Origin: Nocardioides sp. Root682
GTDB taxonomy: Bacteria; Actinomycetota; Actinomycetes; Propionibacteriales; Nocardioidaceae
Assembly (NCBI RefSeq): GCF_001427795.1
Contig: NZ_LMHJ01000003.1
Span: 674,204-738,203 of the forward strand
Direction of reading: 5' to 3'
DNA: 64,000 nt
Shown here: in pieces, positions 43,618 to 52,358 of the stretch
Numbering within the stretch: the first letter of the stretch is position 1
How the letters are laid out: the number at the start of each line of letters is the position of its first letter
Translations under genes and position numbers: made by a program
Notes under the pieces: generated by a model
What the model was told of the DNA's origin: nothing
Databases searched by the model: none
Seen by the model: only the letters and a program-made list of their open reading frames with translations

Positions 43618-46600
43618 ATGCGACGACTGACTGTTCCTGTTGCCCTGGCCGGCCTCGTCGCCGGGCTCCTGATCTCCGCGCCGCTGGCGTCGACGGCGCT
43701 ACCTGCTCCTGGAGGGGCGCCGAGACCCGGCACCGACGACCTCGAGGTGTACGTCGTCGAGACCTCCGGCACCGGCATCGACGCACTCCAGGAGATCGGT
43801 GTCGACACCGATCACGTCGTCCAGGGCAAGGGCGCCAACGGCACGGTCAAGCTCGAAACGGTCATCACCGGGCGCCAGGCCGCCAAGCTCCGTTCCCAGG
43901 GCCTGAAGGTGAACGTCAAGAAGGTGCACGGCAAGCCCGCCTCGGCGGCAGCGCGCGCCGAGCTGGCAGCAGGCTTCAACACCTTCCGGTCCTACAGCGA
44001 GCCCGGCGGCATCGCCGATGAGCTCCGTGCAGCGGTCGCCGCAAACCCCAAGATCGCCAAGCTGGTGGTCGTTGGCCACAGCCTCAATGGCCAGCAGATC
44101 CTCGGCGTCAAGATCACCAAGGACGCCAGGAAGTCCAGAGACGGCAGCCGCCCGTCGGTGCTCTACGCGGGCGCCCAGCACGCACGCGAGTGGATCACCA
44201 CCGAGCAGGTCCGCCGGCTGATGCATTACTTCCTCGACGGGTACTCGACCAACAAGCAGTTGAGGTCCGTGGTCGACGGGACCGAGCTGTGGTTCGTTCC
44301 CGTGCTGAACCCGGACGGCTACGACTACACGTTCAGCACCAACCGGCTGTGGCGCAAGAACCTCCGTGACAACGATGGCGACCACGTCATCACGGCCGCG
44401 GACGGCGTCGATCCGAACAGGAACTACCCGACCAAGTGGGGTTGGGACAACGAGGGCTCCTCGAACGACCCGGCCAGCGAGACCTACCGCGGGACCGGTC
44501 CGGCTTCCGAGCCGGAGACCCAGGCGCTCGACGAGCTCTTCGACAGGGTCGACTTCGAATACCTGATCAACTACCACTCCGCGGCCGAGCTGCTGCTCTA
44601 CGGCATTGGCTGGCAGGTCGGCACTCCGTCGCCGGACGACGTGATCCTCGAGGCGCTCGCGGGCGACGACGCGCACTCCGCCATCGCCGGCTATGACCCG
44701 GACCTCTCGGCGGAGCTCTACACGACCAACGGCGAGACCGACGGGCACGCGACCGACACCAGCGGCATCCTCAGCTTCACCCCGGAGATGTCGACCTGTG
44801 CGACGGCGTCGAACGCCGTCGCCGACGACGAGTGGTTGCCCGAGGACTGCATCAGCGTGTTCAACTTCCCCGACGACGAGGGCCTGATCCAGGCGGAGTT
44901 CACGAAGAACCTGCCGTTCGCACTCTCGCTGGCCAGGTCTGCGAAGGACCCGGACGACCCGGTGTCCTCGATCGGTCGCACGGCCACCGATCTCGTTGCC
45001 GATCCGTTCCCGGTGTCCTACGGAACCACGCAGAAGGTGGCTGTCATCGCCAAGCGCGCGTTGACGAACAAGGCCCTGAAGTACTCCGTCAACGGCGGCC
45101 CGACCAGGACTGCTCCGGTGACAGCCTGGGCAGGCGGCGAGCGCTACGGCGACACCGGCGACACGTACTACGCGGAGTTCCGCGGCACCGTCACCGGTAC
45201 CGCGCCGGGCAACTCGGTCAAGGTCTGGTTCACCGGGGTCAAGGGCAAGAAGACGGTGTCCAGCGTGCCGTTCACCTACACGGTGGCCAACGACATCGGG
45301 GGTGACGTCCTCATCCTTGCCGCTGAGGACGTGACGGGCCTGAGCCCGGCGCAGGGAGTGACCAATGCCAAGTACGCCGACGCCTACGCCGCCGCGCTGT
45401 CCGCAGCCGGCTACAGCTCCGATGTGTATGACGTGGACGTCAACGGCCGAACGGCTCCGCACCACCTGGGCGTCCTCGGTCACTACGACGCGATCGTCTG
45501 GGAGTCCGGCGACGACGTCGTCACCCGCGCGGTCGGCCAGGTGGCGGGAACAGCCGATGACCTGGCGCAGCAGCTGGAGATCACCGTGCGCGACTACCTC
45601 AACGAGGGCGGCAAGGCGCTCGTCACCGGCCAGTACAACCAGTTCGCCCAGGCGACGAACGGGAGCTTCTGGTTCAACCCGTTCGCACCGCCGGAGTGCA
45701 CCACGCCCGGGGTCGCTCCCTGCGTCCAGCTGTTCAATGACTTCCAGCAGTACTGGCTCGGCGCCTACAACTACGTCAGCGACGGCGGGACCGACGACGC
45801 CGGGAACCCCTTCGCGGTCTCGGGTGCGGCCGCGAGTCCGTTCGACGGCTTCACGGGCACCTTCAACGGCGGCGACTCCGCCGACAACCAGCGCCACACC
45901 GGTGGTCTGGTGTCCACGTCCAGTGTCCTGCCTGCGGCAACCTTCCCGCAGTTCGCGAGCTCGGCGCCGCTCGACTGGGACCGTCCCGGCGCTGCGCCCT
46001 ACGACCCGCACGCCGGCGACTGGTACCTGTTCAGCCAGAACGCCGACCAAGGCTTCAAGCGGCTGGACCGCACGATCGACCTGACCGGTGCCACCTCGGC
46101 ATCGCTCGAGTTCGCGTTCTCGTTCGACACCGAACGGGACTGGGACTACGTGATGGTCGAGGCCCGTGAGGTCGGGACCGACAACTGGACGACGCTGCCC
46201 GATGCGAACGGCCACACCGACACCTACACCGGCGAGTCGTGCCCCGAGGGCTGGGTCGTGATCCACCCGCAGCTCGCGCACTATCAAGGTGCTGACTGCT
46301 CGTCGACGGGTTCGACAGGCACTTGGAACGCGGCGAGCGGGAACAGCGGTGGCTGGCAGGACTGGGACATCGATCTGTCGTCCTTCGCCGGGAAGTCGGT
46401 CGAGGTCTCGATCAGCTACGTGACCGACTGGGGGACCGAGGGCCTGGGAGCGTTCGTCGATGACGCCAAGGTGGTCGTCGACGGATCCGCCGTGCACGAG
46501 ACCTCGTTCGAAGGTGGCCTGGACGGCTGGACCGTCCCGGCCGCTCCGGCCGGCTCGCGCCAGACGAACACCTGGCTGCGCACCCAGGAAGCGTTCGACG

Positions 46601-46719
46601 AGGGCGCGGCGACGGTCACCGACGATTCCGTCTTCACCGGCTTTGGAACCGAGGGCTTGACCACACAGGCGCAGCGCAACGACTTCGTCGCCAAGGTGAT
46701 GTCGTACCTGCTCGACTAG
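43618..46719 (+). CDS. large secreted zinc carboxypeptidase (M14) with C-terminal adhesion-type domains
   Basis: A 1033-residue exported metallopeptidase. The signal peptide ends near ASTA (residue 27). The M14 domain (about 125-450) has zinc ligands His188 and Glu191 (AQHAREW) and His320 (NYHSAAE), substrate Arg268 (DPNRNYP) and catalytic Glu390 (SFTPEMST), so it should be active. The remainder contains a beta-sandwich part (about 470-590), then a region resembling the C-terminal part of immune-inhibitor-A/M6 proteases (about 590-1025). It is an extracellular protein-degrading enzyme, possibly binding a surface or polymer. Confidence 0.88.
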   Translation: MRRLTVPVALAGLVAGLLISAPLASTALPAPGGAPRPGTDDLEVYVVETSGTGIDALQEIGVDTDHVVQGKGANGTVKLETVITGRQAAKLRSQGLKVNVKKVHGKPASAAARAELAAGFNTFRSYSEPGGIADELRAAVAANPKIAKLVVVGHSLNGQQILGVKITKDARKSRDGSRPSVLYAGAQHAREWITTEQVRRLMHYFLDGYSTNKQLRSVVDGTELWFVPVLNPDGYDYTFSTNRLWRKNLRDNDGDHVITAADGVDPNRNYPTKWGWDNEGSSNDPASETYRGTGPASEPETQALDELFDRVDFEYLINYHSAAELLLYGIGWQVGTPSPDDVILEALAGDDAHSAIAGYDPDLSAELYTTNGETDGHATDTSGILSFTPEMSTCATASNAVADDEWLPEDCISVFNFPDDEGLIQAEFTKNLPFALSLARSAKDPDDPVSSIGRTATDLVADPFPVSYGTTQKVAVIAKRALTNKALKYSVNGGPTRTAPVTAWAGGERYGDTGDTYYAEFRGTVTGTAPGNSVKVWFTGVKGKKTVSSVPFTYTVANDIGGDVLILAAEDVTGLSPAQGVTNAKYADAYAAALSAAGYSSDVYDVDVNGRTAPHHLGVLGHYDAIVWESGDDVVTRAVGQVAGTADDLAQQLEITVRDYLNEGGKALVTGQYNQFAQATNGSFWFNPFAPPECTTPGVAPCVQLFNDFQQYWLGAYNYVSDGGTDDAGNPFAVSGAAASPFDGFTGTFNGGDSADNQRHTGGLVSTSSVLPAATFPQFASSAPLDWDRPGAAPYDPHAGDWYLFSQNADQGFKRLDRTIDLTGATSASLEFAFSFDTERDWDYVMVEAREVGTDNWTTLPDANGHTDTYTGESCPEGWVVIHPQLAHYQGADCSSTGSTGTWNAASGNSGGWQDWDIDLSSFAGKSVEVSISYVTDWGTEGLGAFVDDAKVVVDGSAVHETSFEGGLDGWTVPAAPAGSRQTNTWLRTQEAFDEGAATVTDDSVFTGFGTEGLTTQAQRNDFVAKVMSYLLD

Positions 46720-46744
46720 CGAGGAGCTCTCGACAACACCGGGG

Positions 46745-47395
46745 TCAGCGCGGGAACGCGATCCCGGTGGAGGCGTGGCAGCGGTAGCCGTGCGGCACCT
46801 TGTGCAGGTACTGCTGGTGGTGCGGCTCGGCGTAGTAGTACTCCGCTGCCGGGGCGATCTCGGTGGTGATCGGGTCGAAGCCGCGACCGGCCAGCTCCTC
46901 GCCGTACACCTTGGTGAGCTCGCGGGCGGTGGTCTCCTGCTCGGGGCTGGTGAAGTAGATCGCCGAGCGGTACTGGGTGCCGTGGTCGTTGCCCTGCTGC
47001 ATGCCCTGGGTCGGGTCGTGGACCTCGAAGAACTTCTTCACCAGGTCGGCGTAGGAGACGACATCAGGGTCGAAGACGATCCGGACGGCCTCGGTGTGTC
47101 CGGTCCGTCCGCTGCAGACCTCCTCGTACGTCGGGTGCGGGGTGATGCCGCCGGCGTACCCGACCGACGTCGACCAGACCCCGGGGACCTGCCAGTAGAT
47201 CTCCTCGGCGCCCCAGAAGCAGCCGAGGGCGAAGACGGCGGCCTCGAGGCCGTCGGGGACGTCGCCGTCGGCGGGGCCGGTCACCAGGGGCGTGTGCAGG
47301 ACCTCGTGGAGAGGGGGGAGCGCGAATGCGGGAGCAGCGCGGCCAGGCAGGGCCTGGGCAGGGTCGACCATCTCGGACTTGCGGCGGGAGAACAT
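46745..47395 (-). CDS. msrA: peptide methionine-S-sulfoxide reductase A
   Basis: A 216-residue MsrA with the catalytic Cys59 in FALGCFWGAEE and the characteristic run YEEVCSGRTGHTEAVRIVFDP, as well as GYRCHASTG near the C terminus with a candidate resolving Cys. It reduces the S-epimer of oxidised methionine in proteins. The first 45 residues are an extension relative to E. coli-type minimal cores, but comparable ones occur in many actinobacteria. It is monocistronic and points away from the toxin-antitoxin pair. Confidence 0.95.
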   Translation of the reverse strand: MFSRRKSEMVDPAQALPGRAAPAFALPPLHEVLHTPLVTGPADGDVPDGLEAAVFALGCFWGAEEIYWQVPGVWSTSVGYAGGITPHPTYEEVCSGRTGHTEAVRIVFDPDVVSYADLVKKFFEVHDPTQGMQQGNDHGTQYRSAIYFTSPEQETTARELTKVYGEELAGRGFDPITTEIAPAAEYYYAEPHHQQYLHKVPHGYRCHASTGIAFPR

Positions 47396-47490
47396 GCCTC
47401 CATTCTCTCCGGGCAGGCAAGGCTCACACCGGCTTCACGGCAAAGACCTGTGGAAACGCGGTTGCGGCGGGCGGGACCCGGGGAGATCGT

Positions 47491-47507
47491 GGTATCACGC
47501 TGATACC
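47491..47507. promoter_or_regulatory. 17-bp perfect palindromic operator of the toxin-antitoxin operon
   Basis: GGTATCACGCTGATACC has 7-bp arms around a 3-bp centre and ends 13 bp before the antitoxin ATG, just ahead of the ribosome site GAGGAG. Position and symmetry fit the autoregulatory operator of a ribbon-helix-helix antitoxin. Confidence 0.8.
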
Positions 47508-47520
47508 GACGAGGAGTACC

Positions 47521-47736
47521 ATGACGACCATGGCCTTCACCCTGCGCACCGATGCCGAGCTCGAGGCTGCCCTGGCCGAGCTCAGCGAGGCGCGCGGGGT
47601 GTCCAAGCAGGAGATCGTCCGCGCTGCGATCCTTGAGATGCAGGCGCGCACGCAGCACCGTTCGAAGGTTGCCGCTGCCTCGGCAGCGTCGCGCGACCGG
47701 TGGGGTGACGTGCTCGATCGCCTCGGCTCCGTGTGA
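47521..47736 (+). CDS. ribbon-helix-helix antitoxin
   Basis: A 71-residue CopG/Arc-like protein. The N-terminal beta-strand reads AFTLRTDAELEAALAELSEARG, followed by the two helices (VSKQEIVRAAILEMQAR) of the RHH fold. The Arg/Lys-rich C terminus would wrap the toxin. The ATG follows GAGGAG. It shares a TGATG start/stop with the Doc-type toxin, so the two are coupled. A perfect palindrome lies directly upstream, consistent with autorepression by the antitoxin or the complex. Confidence 0.85.
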   Translation: MTTMAFTLRTDAELEAALAELSEARGVSKQEIVRAAILEMQARTQHRSKVAAASAASRDRWGDVLDRLGSV

Positions 47737-48104
47737 TGGTCGAGTATCTAGACCTCGAGGATCTGCTCACCCTGACCCAGGACCTTCGCGCCGGACCGGT
47801 GCGGGATCCAGGGCTGCTCGAAGCGGCGGTCGCACGCCCTCGGACCTCGGTGTTCGGCGACGATGCCTATCCGTCGCTCTTCGAGAAGGCGGCCGCCCTG
47901 TTGCACTCGATCTGCCAGAACCATGCGCTGGTGGATGGCAACAAGCGGCTGGCGTGGCTCGCGGCCGACGTCTTCCTGCGGATCAATGACACGGTCATCG
48001 AGATGACCGACGAGGACGCTTTCGCGCTGGTCATGCGGGTGGCTGCCGACCATGTCGAAGTGGCCGACATTGCAGCAGTGCTCGAGAGCGCGCCGCGAAG
48101 CTGA
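47736..48104 (+). CDS. doc: Fic/Doc-family toxin
   Basis: A 122-residue death-on-curing-type toxin. The conserved active-site motif is HALVDGNKR (from His63); the usual third residue Phe is Leu, but His, Asp, Asn, Lys and Arg are kept, so activity is likely. Doc phosphorylates the elongation factor EF-Tu and stops translation. It overlaps the antitoxin gene by one base. The ATG is used; a GTG three bases upstream is possible. The pair is chromosomal, with no nearby mobile element. Confidence 0.85.
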   Translation: MVEYLDLEDLLTLTQDLRAGPVRDPGLLEAAVARPRTSVFGDDAYPSLFEKAAALLHSICQNHALVDGNKRLAWLAADVFLRINDTVIEMTDEDAFALVMRVAADHVEVADIAAVLESAPRS

Positions 48105-48108
48105 GCGA

Positions 48109-49059
48109 TCAGTTGTCGTGGCCGTGCACGGCGCACCACGCGTCGCGCTTCGTCGGGTTGGCGACCAGCACGGCCCTGATGAGCCGAGCCTGGAGGACCG
48201 AGTAGAGCTCGATCTCCTGCTCGACGAGCTTGCGCTGCGCAGGGGTCTTCGCGAGCGTGAGGGCCTCGGCGTGCCGCCAGACCATCTCGCGCCAGCCGCG
48301 CATGATCAGGCCAGCCGCGGTCTCCTCGACGGTGCCCGCGTCGATGTCGTCGAAGGTCGGGTCGAAGCGGCGTGCCTCCTCGGCGAACACCGGACCGTAG
48401 AGGGTGTCGAGACGGTTGTTGTAGCGGTTGTGGTCGGCCTTGTGGCTGCCGTCCGGGCCGGTCAGCCCGACGGTGGCCAGCACGTGCGGGAAGTCGCGGT
48501 TGATGTGCGCGTTCATGGCCAGCATGAAGTTGCCCAGCCCGCTCATCGCCCGGTCGTCCTCGGCCTTGAGTGCGATCTGCCAGGCCATCGGGAGGCCGGT
48601 GCGCTGGCCGGACTCCCACTTGCTGGTGACGTCGAAGTAGAGCTCGGCGAACACGGCGTCCACGCGGTTGAGCCAGGCCCGGTCGGCGAAGTAGCCGGTC
48701 CGGACGGCGTCGCGCACGTTCTCGGTCACCCGCAGGTAGGCCAGCGAGAAGATCGAGGAGTGGGCGCAGCTCGTCGACCGTCGGTCCAGCCGCACCTCCA
48801 TCCGGTCGACGACGTCGTCGATGCAGGCATCGGCACCGCTGACGCAGACGTTCCCGGTGTACGGCGTCGCGGGGAGCGGCAGTGGCGCGAACAGGCCGAT
48901 CAGTCCGTCGAACACCGGCAGCACCAGCCCGCGCAGCGGGTCCGGATCGCCCGATCCGCCGGTGTCGTCGGCGGACGCGGCCGGTGTGCCGACCCCGATC
49001 CCGCCGATCAGGAGCACGGTGGTGAGCAGGGCGACGAACAAGCGGCGGTGCGCGGTCAC
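48109..49059 (-). CDS. secreted DUF5995-family protein
   Basis: A 316-residue protein with a normal signal peptide ending around ASADD. The mature sequence is largely helical, with CVSGADACIDDVVDRMEVRLD and repeated Trp/Asp/Arg contact residues (HADHNRYN; GWREMVWRHAEALTLAKTPAQR). It matches my memory of actinobacterial DUF5995. The function is unknown. Two or three Cys pairs may form disulfides in the secreted form. It faces the toxin gene tail to tail and is divergent from metB. Confidence 0.75.
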   Translation of the reverse strand: MTAHRRLFVALLTTVLLIGGIGVGTPAASADDTGGSGDPDPLRGLVLPVFDGLIGLFAPLPLPATPYTGNVCVSGADACIDDVVDRMEVRLDRRSTSCAHSSIFSLAYLRVTENVRDAVRTGYFADRAWLNRVDAVFAELYFDVTSKWESGQRTGLPMAWQIALKAEDDRAMSGLGNFMLAMNAHINRDFPHVLATVGLTGPDGSHKADHNRYNNRLDTLYGPVFAEEARRFDPTFDDIDAGTVEETAAGLIMRGWREMVWRHAEALTLAKTPAQRKLVEQEIELYSVLQARLIRAVLVANPTKRDAWCAVHGHDN

Positions 49060-49114
49060 AAGAGGTTGAACGAGCGAGACCGGTCGTCGTGACGCTGCTC
49101 GCTAGGCTCGGGGG

Positions 49115-50287
49115 GTGAGCAACCGCGAGCACCTTGACACTGCTGGCTTCGAGACCCGGGCCATCCATGCCGGCTACGAGCCGGACCCCACCACCGGCGC
49201 CGTGATCCCGCCGATCTACGCGACGTCGACCTACGCCCAGGACGGCGTCGGCGGGCTGCGCAACGGCTACGAGTACAGCCGCTCGGCCAACCCGACCCGG
49301 ACCGCCCTGGAGTCGACGCTGGCCGCTCTCGAGGGCGCCGCGCACGGCTACGCCTTCGCGTCGGGCCTGGCCGCCGAGGACACCCTGGTCCGCGCGCTGT
49401 GCCGACCGGGCGACCACGTCGTGCTCCCCAACGACGCCTACGGCGGCACCTTCCGGCTCTTCGACAAGATCGCGACCGCGTGGGGCCTGACCCACAGCCC
49501 GGCGCCGGTCACCGACCTCGACGCGGTGCGTGCCGCGATCCGGCCCGGCGAGACGAAACTGGTCTGGCTCGAGACCCCCACCAACCCGCTGCTCTCGATC
49601 GGCGACATCGAAGCGATCGCCGCCGTCGCCCATGAAGCCGGCGCGAGGCTCGTCGTGGACAACACCTTCGCGTCGTCGTACCTCCAGCAGCCGCTGGCGC
49701 TCGGTGCCGACGTCGTCGTCCACTCGACCACCAAGTACGCCGGTGGGCACTCCGACGTCGTCGGCGGTGCGCTCGTCGTCGACGACGCAGAGCTGGCCGA
49801 GAAGATCGGCTTCCACCAGAACGCGATCGGGGGAGTGGCCGGTCCGTTCGACGCGTGGCTGGTGCTGCGTGGACTGAAGACCCTGGCGCTGCGGATGGAG
49901 CGGCACTGCGACAACGCCGAGAAGATCGCGGCGTACCTCTCGACCCACCCCGCGGTCAGCCAGGTGATCTACCCGGGTCTTCCCGAGCACCCCGGCCACG
50001 AGGTCGCGTCGCGCCAGATGAAGCGGTACGGCGGCATGATCTCCTTCCGCGTCAACGGTGGTGAGGAGCAGGCGCTCGCCGTGTGCGCGGCCACGCAGGT
50101 GTTCACGCTGGGGGAGTCCCTCGGCGGCGTGGAGTCGCTGATCGAGCACCCCGGCCGGATGACGCACGCGAGCGTCGCGGGCACCGATCTCGAGGTGCCG
50201 GCGGACCTGGTCCGGCTCAGCGTCGGGATCGAGACGGCGGACGACCTGCTGGCCGACCTGGACCGAGCACTGGCTGCGGTCGTCTGA
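49115..50287 (+). CDS. metB: cystathionine gamma-synthase / Cys-Met PLP enzyme
   Basis: A 390-residue fold-type I PLP enzyme of the Cys/Met metabolism family. The Schiff-base lysine is Lys207 in the signature VVHSTTKYAGGHSDVVGG. The SRSANPTR segment (phosphate binding) is near residue 56, with Tyr52/54 typical of the group. The most likely reaction is condensation of an activated homoserine with cysteine to make cystathionine; gamma-lyase activity cannot be excluded. It starts at a GTG. No other methionine genes adjoin it. Confidence 0.9.
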   Translation: MSNREHLDTAGFETRAIHAGYEPDPTTGAVIPPIYATSTYAQDGVGGLRNGYEYSRSANPTRTALESTLAALEGAAHGYAFASGLAAEDTLVRALCRPGDHVVLPNDAYGGTFRLFDKIATAWGLTHSPAPVTDLDAVRAAIRPGETKLVWLETPTNPLLSIGDIEAIAAVAHEAGARLVVDNTFASSYLQQPLALGADVVVHSTTKYAGGHSDVVGGALVVDDAELAEKIGFHQNAIGGVAGPFDAWLVLRGLKTLALRMERHCDNAEKIAAYLSTHPAVSQVIYPGLPEHPGHEVASRQMKRYGGMISFRVNGGEEQALAVCAATQVFTLGESLGGVESLIEHPGRMTHASVAGTDLEVPADLVRLSVGIETADDLLADLDRALAAVV

Positions 50288-50342
50288 CCGCCGTCGTCTG
50301 ACCGGCGACAGGGGACTTGTCAGGGCCCGTGCGTCCATGAGA

Positions 50343-50369
50343 CTTTACAAGTCCGTCGAGACTGTAAAG
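50343..50369. promoter_or_regulatory. CTTTACA-N13-TGTAAAG operator before the desaturase gene
   Basis: Perfect 7-bp arms separated by 13 bp lie 9 bp before the ATG of the desaturase fusion; a shorter GACTT-TAC-AAGTC dyad overlaps the left arm. Such long-spaced palindromes are typical of TetR- or GntR-type repressors of fatty-acid genes. No such regulator is encoded next to it. Confidence 0.65.
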
Positions 50370-50377
50370 CAGGTTTC

Positions 50378-52318
50378 ATGACCGTCAGCACCGCGCCCGG
50401 CCAGCAGCGGGTCCTCGGCCTGCCCGACCCCGGCGAGAAGGTCCCCGGCCTCGCCGGGCCCACCGCCGCTCTGTACGTCGGCACGCTCGCGCTCTTCGTC
50501 GCCGAGGTGTACGGCGTGCTCGCCGGAGGGTGGACCCCCTGGCTGACCATCCCGATGGGCGCCGCGGTCACGTTCCTCATGTTCAGCGTGCTGCACGAGG
50601 CGACGCACCACGCGATCAGCACCGACACTCGCCTGAACAACCTGTTCGGGCACCTCTCGCAGCCGTTCGTCGCGACGTACACGACGTTCCCGATGATCAA
50701 GTTCATCCACATCGAGCACCACCGCAACACCAACGAGCCCAAGTCGGTGGACCCGGACAGCTGGACCAGCGAGGGCCCGTGGTGGCAGCTGCCGTTCCGG
50801 TGGATGTCGATCGACCTCTGGTACCTCGTCTTCTACCTGCGGCGGATCTTCGAGCGGCCGAAGTCCGAGTCCGTGCCCACCGTCCTCGCGTTCGCGACGG
50901 TGATGGGCACGTTCGGCTGGCTGTTCACGACGTCGTACGCCGGGGAGCTCGCCACCTTCCTGATCGGACAGCGGATCGGGCTCGGCATCCTCGCCTGGTG
51001 GTTCGACTACCTGCCGCACCACGGACTGACCGCGACCCAGCGCGACGACAAGTACCAGGCCACGCGGGTCCGGGTCGGGGGCGAGGCCTGGCTGACCCCG
51101 CTGTTCGTCTACCAGAACTACCACCTGATCCATCACCTGCACCCGAGCATCCCGTTCTACCGCTACGTGCGTGCCTGGCGTCGCAACGAGCAGGCCTACC
51201 TCGACCGCAACGCGGCCATCTCGACCTGGTTCGGACGCTCGTTGACGCCGAGTGAGTACCGCACCTGGCGGCGCATCACCGAGGACCTGCGTGCCACGCC
51301 TGATCGGGCCGGTGCGCAGCGTCCGCTGTTCCACGCCCTGCGGGTGCGCTCGGTCGCACCGCTGACGTCCGAGAGCAGCGTCGTCACCTTCGACGTCCCG
51401 GCCGACCTGGCCCACGAGTACCGCTACGTGCAGGGCCAGCACATCACGCTGCGCGCCATCATCGACGGCGAGGAGGTGCGCCGGTCGTACTCGATCACCG
51501 CTCCGGTCTCCGAGGGCACCTTGCGCGTCGCCGTCAAGCAGATCGAGGGCGGTCGCTTCTCGACCTACGTCAACAACCAGCTGCAGGCCGGCGACATCCT
51601 CGACGTGATGTCACCGACGGGTCGCTTCCACACCGCCCTCGAGCCGGCCGCGAAGCGGACCTACGCGGCGGTGGCCGCGGGTTCGGGGATCACCGCGATC
51701 CTGTCCAACATCACCACCACGCTCGAGACCGAGCCGGAGAGCAGCTTCACGCTGGTCTACGGCAACCGCACCTCGGACTCGACGATGTTCTGGGCCGAGT
51801 TGCACGAGCTCGGCGATCGGCTGACTGTCCACCACGTGCTCTCCCGCGAACCGGGTGCTGCGCACTCCGGGCGGATCACTGCCGACCTCGTGCGCGAGCT
51901 GGTGCCCCAGGACGTCGATGCCTGGTTCCTCTGCGGCCCGCAACAGCTGGTCGAGAGCCTGTCGGCGGCGCTCCCGGGCCGAGTCCTGACGGAGGTCTTC
52001 CACACCGAACAGGCCCACGTCGACCTCGCCATCGACGTCGAGAGCCAGGTGACCGTTGCCCTGGACGGCGTGGAGAGCACCTTCGAGCTGCGGTCCTCCG
52101 GCGACACGATCCTGGACGCCGCCCTGCAGCAGGGCCTCGAGCCGCCGTACTCCTGCGCCGGTGGCGCGTGCGGCACCTGCCGCGCGAAGGTGCTGCTGGG
52201 CAAGGCCGTGATGGACCAGAACCACGCGCTGGACAACGACGAGGTCGCGACCGGCTACGTCCTCACCTGCCAGGCGCACCCGGTCACCGAGGAGCTCAGG
52301 CTCGACTACGACGCCTGA
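50378..52318 (+). CDS. fused membrane fatty-acid desaturase + ferredoxin reductase + 2Fe-2S domain
   Basis: A 646-residue single-chain oxygenase system. Residues 1-310 form a membrane desaturase/hydroxylase with the three His boxes HEATHH (73-78), HIEHH (111-115) and HLIHH (about 250). Residues 325-550 form an FNR-type flavin/NAD(P)H reductase (RRSYSITAPV, SPTGRF, AAGSGITAI). Residues 560-646 form a plant-type 2Fe-2S domain with Cys593, Cys598, Cys601 and Cys631. The reductase and FeS parts are PaaE-like. The protein should thus carry out its own electron transfer to the di-iron site. The acyl or carotenoid-type substrate is unknown. Confidence 0.9.
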   Translation: MTVSTAPGQQRVLGLPDPGEKVPGLAGPTAALYVGTLALFVAEVYGVLAGGWTPWLTIPMGAAVTFLMFSVLHEATHHAISTDTRLNNLFGHLSQPFVATYTTFPMIKFIHIEHHRNTNEPKSVDPDSWTSEGPWWQLPFRWMSIDLWYLVFYLRRIFERPKSESVPTVLAFATVMGTFGWLFTTSYAGELATFLIGQRIGLGILAWWFDYLPHHGLTATQRDDKYQATRVRVGGEAWLTPLFVYQNYHLIHHLHPSIPFYRYVRAWRRNEQAYLDRNAAISTWFGRSLTPSEYRTWRRITEDLRATPDRAGAQRPLFHALRVRSVAPLTSESSVVTFDVPADLAHEYRYVQGQHITLRAIIDGEEVRRSYSITAPVSEGTLRVAVKQIEGGRFSTYVNNQLQAGDILDVMSPTGRFHTALEPAAKRTYAAVAAGSGITAILSNITTTLETEPESSFTLVYGNRTSDSTMFWAELHELGDRLTVHHVLSREPGAAHSGRITADLVRELVPQDVDAWFLCGPQQLVESLSAALPGRVLTEVFHTEQAHVDLAIDVESQVTVALDGVESTFELRSSGDTILDAALQQGLEPPYSCAGGACGTCRAKVLLGKAVMDQNHALDNDEVATGYVLTCQAHPVTEELRLDYDA

Positions 52319-52358
52319 GCGTGGCGCCGGGTGTGTGGTGGCGCACTAACCTGTGGCG

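Noticed and set aside
43699..46497. 932-codon frame opposite the M14 carboxypeptidase
   Set aside because: The carboxypeptidase has a full catalytic set, signal peptide and normal composition; the opposite frame is only its GC-rich shadow.
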